From: Allobosea sp. CRIB-10
GTDB lineage: Bacteria; Pseudomonadota; Alphaproteobacteria; Rhizobiales; Beijerinckiaceae
Assembly (NCBI RefSeq): GCF_900112185.1
Contig: NZ_FOKP01000007.1
Coordinates: 62,001-126,000 of the forward strand
Length of the DNA stretch: 64,000 bases
Reading direction: 5' to 3'
The notes below the pieces were generated by a model. The model saw nothing but the letters and a program-made list of their open reading frames with translations. It was not told the DNA's origin and ran no database searches. The position numbers and the translations under genes are program-made. Positions 25,532 to 33,054 of this stretch are shown here, one piece after another (within the stretch, counting starts at the first letter, position 1; the number at the start of each line of letters is the position of its first letter).

Positions 25532-25545
25532 GCTGAAGACCGCGC

Positions 25546-25570
25546 GGTGCGCCCGGATGCCGGGCGCACC
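25546..25570. terminator. Hairpin between convergent genes
   Basis: A perfect 11-bp stem, GGTGCGCCCGG and its mirror, with an ATG loop, lies between the plus gene ending at 25531 and the minus gene ending at 25597. There is no uridine run on either strand, so it is a candidate weak, bidirectional or 3'-protecting structure and not a classical intrinsic terminator. Confidence 0.5.
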
Positions 25571-25596
25571 ATCACTTGGTCGAGCGTTGTGAAGCC

Positions 25597-26988
25597 TCAG
25601 GCCTTGCCGACGCTGCCATAGACCATGCGCCCCTGATGGAAGGTGGCGCTGCGCGTCGGCACGCGAGCGACCGCTTCGGCCGAGCAGCTGGCGCCCACCA
25701 AAGTGAAGCCGGCGTCGTCGCCGACCTTCGGCCAGGCGCGCTTGCCGTCGTCGTCGAGCGGCAGCACGCCGCCGGTGGCGATGGCGAGCGAGCGCGACAG
25801 GCGGAACTCGTCGGAATTCCGGTAGACCTGCGCGTAGAAATAGGACCGCTCCAGCATGTCGCCGCTGCCGAAGGGCGACCAATGGTCAATGACGCTGTCG
25901 GTGCCGGTCATCACGAAAACACCCTTGTCCTGCAATTGCGGCAGGGGCATCGTCAGGGCGCCGAGCGGCACGGTCGAGGCGATCGTCATCTTCTGGGCCG
26001 AGAGGCGCGCGATCGTCTCGGCCTGCAGGCCGGGCGCCATGGTCGCGAGCGCAAAGCCATGGCTGATCGTGACCTTGCCGCGCAGGGCCGGGTTCTTCTC
26101 GACCGTGTCGATCATGTAGGTGACCGCGGCGGCGCCGGACGGGCCGGTCTCGTGCAGGTGGATGTCGACGCCCTTGCCGGTGTCGAGCGCGATCTGGAAC
26201 ATCGCGTCGAGCGATTTCTCCATCGCCTTGTCGACATTGGTCGGATCGAGCCCGCCGACATGCTGCACGCCCATCTTCATGGCCTCGCGCATCAGCCCGT
26301 CGACCTTGGAATGCAGCAGGCCGTGCTGCGGGAAGGCGACGATCTCGCAGGAGAAGTCGTCACGATGCTTCTCGAGCGCGAGCAGCAGATGCTCCAGGCT
26401 CTTCAGCCCGCTGACCGGGTCGATGTTGCAATGGCTGCGGGCGGTGGTGGTGCCCTTCGACTGCAAGAGGGCGATCAGGCCTTCGGCACGCTCCTGCGAG
26501 GTCGGCAGCAGCGTCGGGATCAGCTTCTCCTCCAGCGCGATCATATCCATGATCGTCTTGCCCTGGCGCGGACGCGGCGCCTGCCAAGGGCCGCCATAGA
26601 AGGTCTTGTCGAGGTGGATGTGCATGTCGCGCATCGCCGGCAAGGCGAGCTGGCCGGCGGCGTCATAGCGCGGCAGCGTGGCGGAGAGGGCTGCGCCGGC
26701 CGGATGCAGCGCGGCGATTGTCCCGTCCTTGATCTCCAGCGTATACAGCCCGGTGCGGGTGCCGACCACGACCTCGCCGTCATAGTCGAAGCCGTCTTCG
26801 AGGCGGACGCCGCCGAGATAGTAGTGGCGGTCGGTCAGTGCGGTGACGCCGGTCTCGGCAACGTCCTTCCCGGCCTTGCCCGGCGCCGCCTGGGCGCTAC
26901 CGGCCAAGCCGATGACCGCCGCCGAGGTTGTGAGCTGGCCGGTCTGCATGAGAAAGCCCCTGCGGCTCTGGTGCTGCACGCTGCCCAT
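25597..26988 (-). CDS. Tat-exported amidohydrolase (cytosine deaminase-like)
   Basis: A 463-residue metal-dependent hydrolase of the amidohydrolase superfamily. The N-terminus carries a twin-arginine motif SRRGFLM (8-14) and a hydrophobic stretch ending in AQAA, so export to the periplasm is likely. Catalytic motifs are RDMHIHLDK (about 120), SHCNID, DIHLHETGPSG (about 255), TISHGFAL (about 290) and MTGTDSVIDHW (about 345), a pattern typical of cytosine deaminase-like enzymes. The substrate is unknown. A LysR regulator lies 149 bases upstream on the same strand and may control it. Confidence 0.87.
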   Translation of the reverse strand: MGSVQHQSRRGFLMQTGQLTTSAAVIGLAGSAQAAPGKAGKDVAETGVTALTDRHYYLGGVRLEDGFDYDGEVVVGTRTGLYTLEIKDGTIAALHPAGAALSATLPRYDAAGQLALPAMRDMHIHLDKTFYGGPWQAPRPRQGKTIMDMIALEEKLIPTLLPTSQERAEGLIALLQSKGTTTARSHCNIDPVSGLKSLEHLLLALEKHRDDFSCEIVAFPQHGLLHSKVDGLMREAMKMGVQHVGGLDPTNVDKAMEKSLDAMFQIALDTGKGVDIHLHETGPSGAAAVTYMIDTVEKNPALRGKVTISHGFALATMAPGLQAETIARLSAQKMTIASTVPLGALTMPLPQLQDKGVFVMTGTDSVIDHWSPFGSGDMLERSYFYAQVYRNSDEFRLSRSLAIATGGVLPLDDDGKRAWPKVGDDAGFTLVGASCSAEAVARVPTRSATFHQGRMVYGSVGKA

Positions 26989-27137
26989 GGTGTTTCCCCG
27001 ATCTGACTGTGAGCTTGTGGCTCCGGTCTACGGGAGGCTCGTCAGCATTGGCAGCGATCTTTGCCCATGATGATCATTCGATTCGGCAATGATCGACGTA
27101 GTCAGGACGATAGCCAGCGATGCGCCGGGACATCGCC

Positions 27138-27995
27138 TTATCGTTCCAGTCCGCAGAAGGTGGCCAGCGTCTCTGCCAGGGCTGTTGTCGCGTCCGGGGC
27201 ATTGTCGCGGTAGTAGAGCGCCAGCTCGAAGCCGGTGACCTCCGGCAGCCCTTCCGCCGTTCCCAGCACGCGGTGGCCTTGCTGCCGGCAGCTCGCAGGC
27301 AGCAATGTCAGACCGAGACCGGCGGCGGAGGCCGCCGTGAGGGCAGCCAGACTCGTGCTGGCGTAGCTGACGCGCCAGCGCATGCCGAGGCCGTCCAATG
27401 TCTCGCAGAGCTCTTCGCGGTAGAGCCCGTTCAGCGGAAACACGGCAAGCGGCACAGGAGCCCGCTCGATGGCGGGATGGGCCAGGCTGTCGAGCCAGAG
27501 CAGCGGTTCGGGCCGCGCCGCACGCGGCGGCTGGCGACGGCGCTGCTTGACGAGGACGAGGTCGAGCTCCTCGCGCTCATAGGCGCTATAGAGGTCGGCG
27601 CTGAGGCCGCTGGTCACGTCGAGACGCAGATGCGGCTCGGCCAGGCTGAACTGCGCCAAGAGGCCGGCTGTCGGAACGGTGAAATCCTCGGGCATGCCGA
27701 GTCTCAGCACGCCGTCGCGCCAGAACCCGGTCAGCGCGTCATGCGCCTCTTCGTGAAGCGCGAGGATGCGCCTTGCATAGCTGAGCAGCCGGCTGCCCTC
27801 CTCGGTCAATTGCACCTGATGCGGATTGCGCTCGAACAGAGGCTTGCCCAGCATTTCCTCCAGCCGCCGGACCTGCTGGCTGACGGTGGACTGCGACAGC
27901 GACACCCGCTCGGCGGCGCGGGTGAAGCTCATGCTCTCGCAGACCGCGACGAAGCTCTGCAGCAGCTGCGGGTTGAACATGGGGTAGCGGGTCAT
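27138..27995 (-). CDS. LysR-family transcriptional regulator
   Basis: A 285-residue regulator. The N-terminal winged helix (LQSFVAVCESMSFTRAAERV, then SQSTVSQQVRRLEEMLGKPL) occupies about 10-70; the rest is the periplasmic-binding-like effector domain. I set the start at the ATG at 27995 because the upstream extension to 28046 is Pro/Gly-rich and unlike the family. It is read in the same direction as the downstream amidohydrolase and is the likely regulator of that gene, by position. Confidence 0.88.
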   Translation of the reverse strand: MTRYPMFNPQLLQSFVAVCESMSFTRAAERVSLSQSTVSQQVRRLEEMLGKPLFERNPHQVQLTEEGSRLLSYARRILALHEEAHDALTGFWRDGVLRLGMPEDFTVPTAGLLAQFSLAEPHLRLDVTSGLSADLYSAYEREELDLVLVKQRRRQPPRAARPEPLLWLDSLAHPAIERAPVPLAVFPLNGLYREELCETLDGLGMRWRVSYASTSLAALTAASAAGLGLTLLPASCRQQGHRVLGTAEGLPEVTGFELALYYRDNAPDATTALAETLATFCGLER

Positions 27996-28121
27996 CGTCG
28001 CGCTGCCGGGCGGTTCGGGCCGATTGCCCGATAGTATGCAGCGCAAGCGCCTGCGCCCAAAGCTATCGCTCGAGGCAATTCAGCGATTGAGTTTGGGAAA
28101 TCGACGATCAGTCGTCGGGCC

Positions 28122-28197
<76 letters not shown>

Positions 28198-28306
28198 CAA
28201 GGCGCTGGCCTTCTAGGCCCTGCGTCGCGCTTCTGTCAATCGCTTGCGACAGGAGTTTTGTGGGTGGCTCCGGCGGAGCGCCCGGTCTTCTCGGAGATGC
28301 TACTCG

Positions 28307-28597
28307 ATGCGTGCCGTTCTCGACGTCGTGATGCTGGCGCTGAACCTCTATGTCTGGCTGCTGATCGCCTCGGCGGTGCTGAGCTGGCTGATCGCCTTCA
28401 ACGTGGTCAACACGCGCAACCAGTTCGTCTCGACGGTCTGGGATTTCCTCTACCGCATCACCGAGCCGGCGCTCCGACCGATCCGCAATATGCTGCCCAA
28501 TCTCGGCGGCATCGACATCTCGCCGATCATCCTATTGCTGGCGATTTTCTTCATCCAGAGCGTGATCCAGCGCTACATCTACCCTAACGTCTTCTAG
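28307..28597 (+). CDS. YggT-family membrane protein
   Basis: A 96-residue integral membrane protein with two hydrophobic blocks (about 4-27 and 62-86) separated by the conserved amphipathic segment [18 protein letters not shown], the YggT signature. Members affect cell division, membrane or osmotic functions in various bacteria; the precise role here is unknown. It is followed five bases later by a DUF167 gene, the common yggT-yggU pairing. Confidence 0.9.
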   Translation: MRAVLDVVMLALNLYVWLLIASAVLSWLIAFNVVNTRNQFVSTVWDFLYRITEPALRPIRNMLPNLGGIDISPIILLLAIFFIQSVIQRYIYPNVF

Positions 28598-28601
28598 CCG
28601 G

Positions 28602-28910
28602 ATGGCCGCCTGGTCCGTTACGCCGGACGGGCTTGCGATCGCGATCCGACTGACGCCGCGCGGCGGGCGCGATAGTCTTGATGGCATCGAGACGCTGGCC
28701 GACGGCCGACAGGTATTGAAGGCCTGGGTTCGGGCCGCTCCCAGCGAAGGCGAGGCCAATGCTGCGCTGATCGCGCTCCTCGCCAAAGAGCTCCAGACCT
28801 CGCGCTCGCAGATGACGCTGACGGCGGGGGCGGGCGCGCGATTGAAGCGAATCGTCGTTCGCGGCGATGCGGAGGCATTGGCGGCACAATTGCAAAGGCA
28901 GCTTTGTTAG
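28602..28910 (+). CDS. DUF167 (YggU) family protein
   Basis: A 102-residue cytoplasmic protein with the YggU pattern: RLTPRGGRDSLDG near 18, VRAAPSEGEANAALIALLAKEL near 43-64 and a basic RLKRIVV near 80. The family has no agreed function, and this member is the usual partner of yggT. It starts with ATG 28602, directly after the YggT stop. Confidence 0.88.
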   Translation: MAAWSVTPDGLAIAIRLTPRGGRDSLDGIETLADGRQVLKAWVRAAPSEGEANAALIALLAKELQTSRSQMTLTAGAGARLKRIVVRGDAEALAAQLQRQLC

Positions 28911-28988
28911 TTTTAATGCTGCATCGCAGCAGAATCAGCGCCGTTGGCTCTTGACGTGAGCCTGCGGCTTCTGGCCCAACTAGCGGCC

Positions 28989-29714
28989 ATGGACGAGCCA
29001 AGCCCCCAGCCCCAGCCATTCCCGCAGCGCCTGACGGAGGGCTATCGCGCCTTCCTCGACGATCGCTTCATCCGCGAGCAGAGCCGCTACGAAAAGCTCG
29101 CCGAGAGCGGGCAGACGCCGAAGATCATGCTGATCGGCTGCTGCGATTCGCGCGTCTCGCCGGAGGTGATCTTCGATGCGAGCCCGGGCGAGATGTTCGT
29201 GGTCCGCAACATCGCCAACCTGATCCCGCCCTTCTCGCCCGACGACCAGTTGCACGGCACCTCCGCTGCGCTCGAATACGGCGTCCAGGCGCTCAAGGTC
29301 GAACATATCGTCGTGCTCGGGCATGGCCGCTGCGGCGGTATCAAGGCCTTCGCCGACGATACGCAAGGGCCGCTCTCGTCCGGCGATTTCATCGGCCGGT
29401 GGATCACGCTGGTCGAGCCTGCGGCAAGGCGCTCGGGCGGACGCGGCCGGAACGAGACCCTGGACGATTATGTCGAGCGCCTCGCTTTGCTCTCGGTGCA
29501 GCAGTCGCTCGCGAACCTGCGCACCTTCCCCTGCATCAACATCCTGGAGAGCAAGGGCCGGCTGCATCTGCACGGCGCCTATTTCGCGGTCGCCAGCGGC
29601 ATGCTGATGCTGCTCGATCCGCAGAGCGGGCAGTTCGTGCCGGCGGTCGGCGAGATGCCGAAAAAGGTGCAGATGATCCGGTGCTCGGAGGCCGAACCGG
29701 AATCCGGAGGTTGA
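28989..29714 (+). CDS. Beta-class carbonic anhydrase
   Basis: A 241-residue zinc enzyme interconverting CO2 and bicarbonate. The predicted zinc ligands are Cys51, His112 and Cys115 (IGCCDSRVSP and GHGRCGGIKAF), with the Asp53-Arg55 dyad. I set the start at 28989 (MDEPSP); an in-frame upstream start at 28944 adds a short hydrophobic stretch and is less likely. The length is on the long side but typical of alphaproteobacterial forms. Confidence 0.9.
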   Translation: MDEPSPQPQPFPQRLTEGYRAFLDDRFIREQSRYEKLAESGQTPKIMLIGCCDSRVSPEVIFDASPGEMFVVRNIANLIPPFSPDDQLHGTSAALEYGVQALKVEHIVVLGHGRCGGIKAFADDTQGPLSSGDFIGRWITLVEPAARRSGGRGRNETLDDYVERLALLSVQQSLANLRTFPCINILESKGRLHLHGAYFAVASGMLMLLDPQSGQFVPAVGEMPKKVQMIRCSEAEPESGG

Positions 29715-29893
29715 CGTAGCGTCCGAGTTGGGTGTCTTTTTAGATATTCCGCCTACAGAAGTGGCGGTCGCTGGGAAAAAAACGCCATCCGGCAGCATTT
29801 CGCCGGACATGCATTTTTGCTGCGCCGCCCCGATGACGAACCCGGCGGCTTGCGCTAGATTGCGCGCTCCCGGTCACTATGATTTGAAGCTGC

Positions 29894-30553
29894 ATGTTCG
29901 ATCGTCGTAAGCCCGCCGCCCCGGCGCCCTTCGTCACCCACGAGAATGTCGAAGCCAAGATCAAGTGGTTCGACCCGGAGAAAGGCTTCGGCTTTGCTTC
30001 TCCGGCGGACGGATCTGGCGATGTTTTCGTCCACGTTTCGTCCATCGGCCCGCAGGATCCGCAGGACCTGCAGCCCGGTGCGACCATCATCTGCGATCTC
30101 GGCGAAGGCAGGCGCGGCCTGCAGGTTGTCGCGGTCCATGAGATCGATGCCTCGACCGCAACCCCCGCTGCGCCGCGTGGCGCCGGTGGCCCCGGCGGCG
30201 GTGGGCGTCCGTTCTCGCCGCGTCCGCCGCGCGACGATTTCGGCGGCGGCTATGGCGGTGGCGGCGGCTACGACCGCGGCGACCGAGGCGGCTTCGACCG
30301 CGGCGATCGCGGCGGTTTCGATCGTGGCGCCAGCGCCCCGATGGAAGGCCCGTTCGACGGCGCGGTGAAGTTCTTCAACACCGATCGTGGCTTCGGCTTC
30401 ATCGCCCCCGACAAGGGCGGACCGGACGTGTTCCTGCACGTCTCGTCGCTGAGCCGCAGCGGCCTGCAGCCGCCGATGGACGGGCAGCGCGTGCGCTTCT
30501 CGATCCGTGCCGGCAAGAAGGGCCCCGAGGCTGCGAACATCAGCTTCCTCTAA
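29894..30553 (+). CDS. Double cold-shock-domain protein with Gly/Arg/Asp-rich linker
   Basis: A 219-residue protein with two CSDs: residues about 18-80 (KIKWFDPEKGFGFASP, then DVFVHVSSI) and about 155-219 (AVKFFNTDRGFGFIAP, then DVFLHVSSL), carrying RNP1- and RNP2-like motifs for single-stranded nucleic acid binding. The linker is glycine-rich and contains the tandem unit GDRGGFDR. It is likely an RNA chaperone. Bases 29715-29893 upstream hold no gene and I could not fix a promoter there. Confidence 0.92.
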   Translation: MFDRRKPAAPAPFVTHENVEAKIKWFDPEKGFGFASPADGSGDVFVHVSSIGPQDPQDLQPGATIICDLGEGRRGLQVVAVHEIDASTATPAAPRGAGGPGGGGRPFSPRPPRDDFGGGYGGGGGYDRGDRGGFDRGDRGGFDRGASAPMEGPFDGAVKFFNTDRGFGFIAPDKGGPDVFLHVSSLSRSGLQPPMDGQRVRFSIRAGKKGPEAANISFL

Positions 30554-30628
30554 GGAGCTGAGCGCGAGCTTTTGCCCTGGTCAGGCTGACATCAGCCTTG
30601 ACCAATGCGATGTTCTGACGAAATCGAT

Positions 30629-30659
30629 GAGGCGGCGAGCCGAGAGGCTTCGCCGCCTC
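30629..30659 (-). terminator. Cruciform-like hairpin at the end of the MOSC gene
   Basis: GAGGCGGCG pairs with CGCCGCCTC and an inner AGCC-GAGA-GGCT stem nests inside. The hairpin overlaps the last bases of the minus gene ending at 30658 and faces the plus cold-shock gene ending at 30553. There is no uridine run, so it is only a candidate terminator. Confidence 0.4.
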
Positions 30660-31197
30660 AAACGCGTTCGAGGGCTCGGTGCGGCAGGGCCGGCAAGGTG
30701 AGGCCGATCGAATCGCCGGGCCGAATCTCGCCGCCTTCGAGCACGATCGCCATGACCCCCGCCTTGCGGATCAAGTTTCCGTCGGCGTCGCGGCCGAGCA
30801 CGGCCTTGAGCAGGCCGGGCCGGAAGGCCTCGATCTGGATGCACGGGTTGCGCAGACCGGTGATCTCGACCAGCGCCTCGGCGCCGAGCCGCAGGCGCGT
30901 GCCGACGGGCAAAGCGAGCAGATCGATGCCGCGCGTGGTAACGTTCTCGCCCAGATCGCCGGGCTGGAGAGAAAAGCCGCCAGCTGCGAGCTCGCCGAAC
31001 AGCTCCTCATGGATCAGATGGACCTGGCGCAGATTGGGCTGGGTCGGATCGACCTTGACGCGCGAGCGGTGCTTCACGGTTTCGCCGCAATGGGCATCGC
31101 CTTCAATACCGAGCCCGGTGAGCAGCCGAATGGACGGTAGGAGCGGCTTGCTGAAGCGGTGAACGTCGTCCCGCGCCACGGCTATGATCGTTGCCAT
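30658..31197 (-). CDS. MOSC-domain protein
   Basis: A 179-residue protein similar to YiiM/MOSC sulfur-carrier proteins. Visible elements are GIEGDAHCGETVKHRSRVK (about 35-53), NLRQVHLIHEELF (about 60-72), PGDLGENVTTRGIDL (about 83-97) and the LRNPCIQIEAF region (about 113-123) with the conserved cysteine. MOSC proteins handle sulfur for molybdenum cofactor or related metal chemistry. I set the start at 31197 (MATIIAV), skipping 12 residues of upstream sequence. It lies between two convergent terminators. Confidence 0.82.
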   Translation of the reverse strand: MATIIAVARDDVHRFSKPLLPSIRLLTGLGIEGDAHCGETVKHRSRVKVDPTQPNLRQVHLIHEELFGELAAGGFSLQPGDLGENVTTRGIDLLALPVGTRLRLGAEALVEITGLRNPCIQIEAFRPGLLKAVLGRDADGNLIRKAGVMAIVLEGGEIRPGDSIGLTLPALPHRALERV

Positions 31198-31263
31198 TCT
31201 TCGGCCTCGCTGCTGGTGACCGCTCTCTGACACGGAGCGCGGCGTTTGGGGAGCCGCCTGCGC

Positions 31264-31295
31264 AACAAAAAACCGGGCCTGTCACCAGGCCCGGT
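31264..31295 (-). terminator. Intrinsic terminator after bfr
   Basis: A nine-pair stem, ACCGGGCCT and its mirror, with a six-base loop is followed on the minus strand by a run of T residues (31264-31271 read as A on plus). It lies downstream of the bacterioferritin stop at 31326 and has the classic intrinsic-terminator form. Confidence 0.8.
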
Positions 31296-31325
31296 CGATC
31301 GCCCCTTTGAAACGGCTGTCGCCGC

Positions 31326-31814
31326 TCAGTGCTCGTCGCCCTCGAGCCCGCCGACATGCTTCTGGGTGTAGAGCTCGAGGCCGATGCGACCGATCAGGTC
31401 GAGCTGGGTCTCGAGGAAGTCGATATGGCCTTCCTCATCCTTCATCAGCGCCTTGAACAGGTCCTCGGACGGGTAGTCGCCGACATCGCGGCAGTACTTC
31501 GCCGCTTCCTGATAGAGGGCGCGGGCCTCGACCTCGGCCTTGAGGTCGCACTCGATCACTTCCTTGACGTTTTCGCCGATGCGAAGCGCGTCGAGGGTCT
31601 GCAGGTTCGGGAAGCCTTCGAGGAAGAGGATGCGGTCGACGAAACGGTCGGCATGGACCATCTCCTCGATCGATTCCTTCTTCCAGGTCTTGGCCATGTC
31701 CTTCAGCCCCCAATTGTCGAGCATCCGGTAGTGCAGCCAATACTGGTTGATGGCCGTGAGCTCGGAGCGCAGGCCCTTGTTGAGGTATTCGATGACCTTC
31801 TTGTCGCCCTTCAT
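31326..31814 (-). CDS. bfr: Bacterioferritin
   Basis: A 162-residue ferritin-fold iron store. The ferroxidase ligands Glu18, Glu51 and His54 and the haem-ligand Met52 are present ([11 protein letters not shown]). It oxidises and sequesters ferrous iron in a 24-mer. It has its own promoter region, separate from bfd, holding an Irr-type palindrome 20 bases upstream of the start. This fits repression by Irr under low iron. Confidence 0.96.
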   Translation of the reverse strand: MKGDKKVIEYLNKGLRSELTAINQYWLHYRMLDNWGLKDMAKTWKKESIEEMVHADRFVDRILFLEGFPNLQTLDALRIGENVKEVIECDLKAEVEARALYQEAAKYCRDVGDYPSEDLFKALMKDEEGHIDFLETQLDLIGRIGLELYTQKHVGGLEGDEH

Positions 31815-31833
31815 GCCGCTCTCCTCGCAATCG

Positions 31834-31860
31834 TCTACATTAGAATGATCCTAATGTAGA
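31834..31860 (-). promoter_or_regulatory. Irr-type iron control box upstream of bfr
   Basis: A perfect inverted repeat, TCTACATTAG-N7-CTAATGTAGA, lies 20 bases before the bfr start. Its centre reads TTAGAA-N3-TCCTAA, one mismatch from the TTAGAA-N3-TTCTAA heart of the Irr iron control element known in rhizobia. A related box precedes irr at 32778-32798. Confidence 0.7.
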
Positions 31861-31925
31861 GCGAAGGGGAGCGAAAGGGAAGGGGAGATCGCGCAGGTCG
31901 CGGGAGAAAAATCGCGCCGCACCGA

Positions 31926-32213
31926 TCAGGCGGCGACGCGGTCGTCGTTCTCTTCGATGGCTGCCATCATCAAGCCGACCGAGACGTGCACGGCGCATTC
32001 AACATTATGGCTGGCGCAGCTATGGCACTGGCTGGCGCAGGCGGCGCGCGCCTCGGCGAGCAGAGAGCGGACCTCGCGGGCGCAGCGTCCGCAATCCGGG
32101 CTGCAGCCGAGGCAGTCATAAGCCTCGCCCGCAGTGCGCGGACCGCTACCGTCAGGGGCGATCGTGCCCTTGATCTGCCGGCAGGAGAGGACGTTGCAGG
32201 AGCAAACGATCAC
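31926..32213 (-). CDS. bfd: Bacterioferritin-associated ferredoxin
   Basis: A 95-residue [2Fe-2S] protein that reduces bacterioferritin to release iron. The cluster ligands are the N-terminal CSC pair (Cys4, Cys6) and C-x-x-C pairs CLGC and CGRC. It is longer than a minimal Bfd, and the tail adds CASQCHSC and a later Cys. The start is GTG, whose bases overlap the irr stop (GTGA), so it is translated with irr. The downstream bfr has its own box. Confidence 0.9.
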   Translation of the reverse strand: MIVCSCNVLSCRQIKGTIAPDGSGPRTAGEAYDCLGCSPDCGRCAREVRSLLAEARAACASQCHSCASHNVECAVHVSVGLMMAAIEENDDRVAA

Positions 32214-32743
32214 GCCCGTTGGCCCCCGGCGAGCTTCGTCGCCGTCTCCTCAGCATCGGCGCGGCGCAGGCGGACGATCACTTCCACCGAGGAGACCATC
32301 ATGCCCTCCGGGGCGACCGGCAGGCCGGAGACCTGGATCTCGGAACCGGGGATGTCGACGACGGTCTCGTCGTCCTCATTGTAGAAGTGGTGGTGCTCCG
32401 AGACATTGGTGTCGAAGAAGGTCTTGGGACCCGACACCGAGACCTGGCGCAGCAGGCCGGCCTCGGAGAACTGGCGCAGCGTGTTGTAGACGGTCGCGAG
32501 CGAGAGCGGCTCGCGGGCCCGCAGCGCCTCCTCATAGAGCATCTCGGCGCTGACATGGCGGTCGCCCTTGGCGAAGAGCAGCCAGCCGAGCGCCATGCGC
32601 TGGCGCGTGGGCCTGAGGCCGACGCTGCGCAGGCGCGCCTTGACCGCGCTGATCGGGCAGGCGGCCGGGGCTTTCTGCGGCCACGGAATCTGCTCCGCCT
32701 GGGTCCGCACCGGGTTGCCATCCTTGAGGGACAGAATGCTCAT
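32210..32743 (-). CDS. irr: Iron response regulator, Fur family (Irr)
   Basis: A 177-residue Fur-like regulator. The segment RSVGLRPTRQRMALGWLLF, then HVSAEMLYEEA and LATVYNTLRQFSEAGLL (about 40-98), forms the winged helix, and HHH at 117-119 is the Irr haem-binding motif, followed by FYNEDDETVVDIP. The short N-terminal haem regulatory motif of Bradyrhizobium (GCPWHD type) is not obvious; the equivalent reads CPIS. Irr controls iron and haem genes and is tuned by haem. An Irr-type box lies 35 bases upstream of its start, so autoregulation is plausible. Confidence 0.9.
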   Translation of the reverse strand: MSILSLKDGNPVRTQAEQIPWPQKAPAACPISAVKARLRSVGLRPTRQRMALGWLLFAKGDRHVSAEMLYEEALRAREPLSLATVYNTLRQFSEAGLLRQVSVSGPKTFFDTNVSEHHHFYNEDDETVVDIPGSEIQVSGLPVAPEGMMVSSVEVIVRLRRADAEETATKLAGGQRA

Positions 32744-32777
32744 GAACGCCTTCCAACTCGCAGATCGGTCTCACTGC

Positions 32778-32798
32778 AGTTTAGAATTCATCTAAACT
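32778..32798 (-). promoter_or_regulatory. Irr-type iron control box upstream of irr
   Basis: The inverted repeat AGTTTAGA-N5-TCTAAACT contains TTTAGAA-N3-ATCTAAA, very close to the Irr iron control element consensus. It lies 35 bases before the irr start. With the box before bfr this gives two Irr-like sites within 1 kb. Confidence 0.7.
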
Positions 32799-32898
32799 AC
32801 TGATATTGTTAGTATTTTTGACGCCTCCGAAGCCGACTGTCAATCTCTTCGCAGCTGCGGCAAGACGCATCAGGGGGTTGTCCACGACGCAGGAGTGT

Positions 32899-33040
32899 CA
32901 TTCCGGGACGCTGCGCAGCAGCGAGCCCGGAACCCAGAACCGATGCCGGCAGCAATCTTGCCGCGACGATCGACGCGCTCTTCCGGAGATGGCATCAGCT
33001 CTGGGTTCCGGGCTCAGGCCTGCGGCCTGCCTCGGAAAGA
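32899..33040. repeat. Intergenic element with CCGGGTTCC-type inverted arms
   Basis: This stretch separates irr and the EmrB gene and holds no ORF of note. Inverted arms GAGCCCGGAACCCAGA (32923-32938) and its mirror (33000-33015) flank about 60 bases, with nearby CGCTGCGCAGCAGCG and GCCTGCGGCC mini-palindromes. A weaker relative lies at 47753-47858. This looks like a dispersed intergenic repeat of this group. Confidence 0.5.
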
Positions 33041-33054
33041 CGGGAGAGCTTCAA

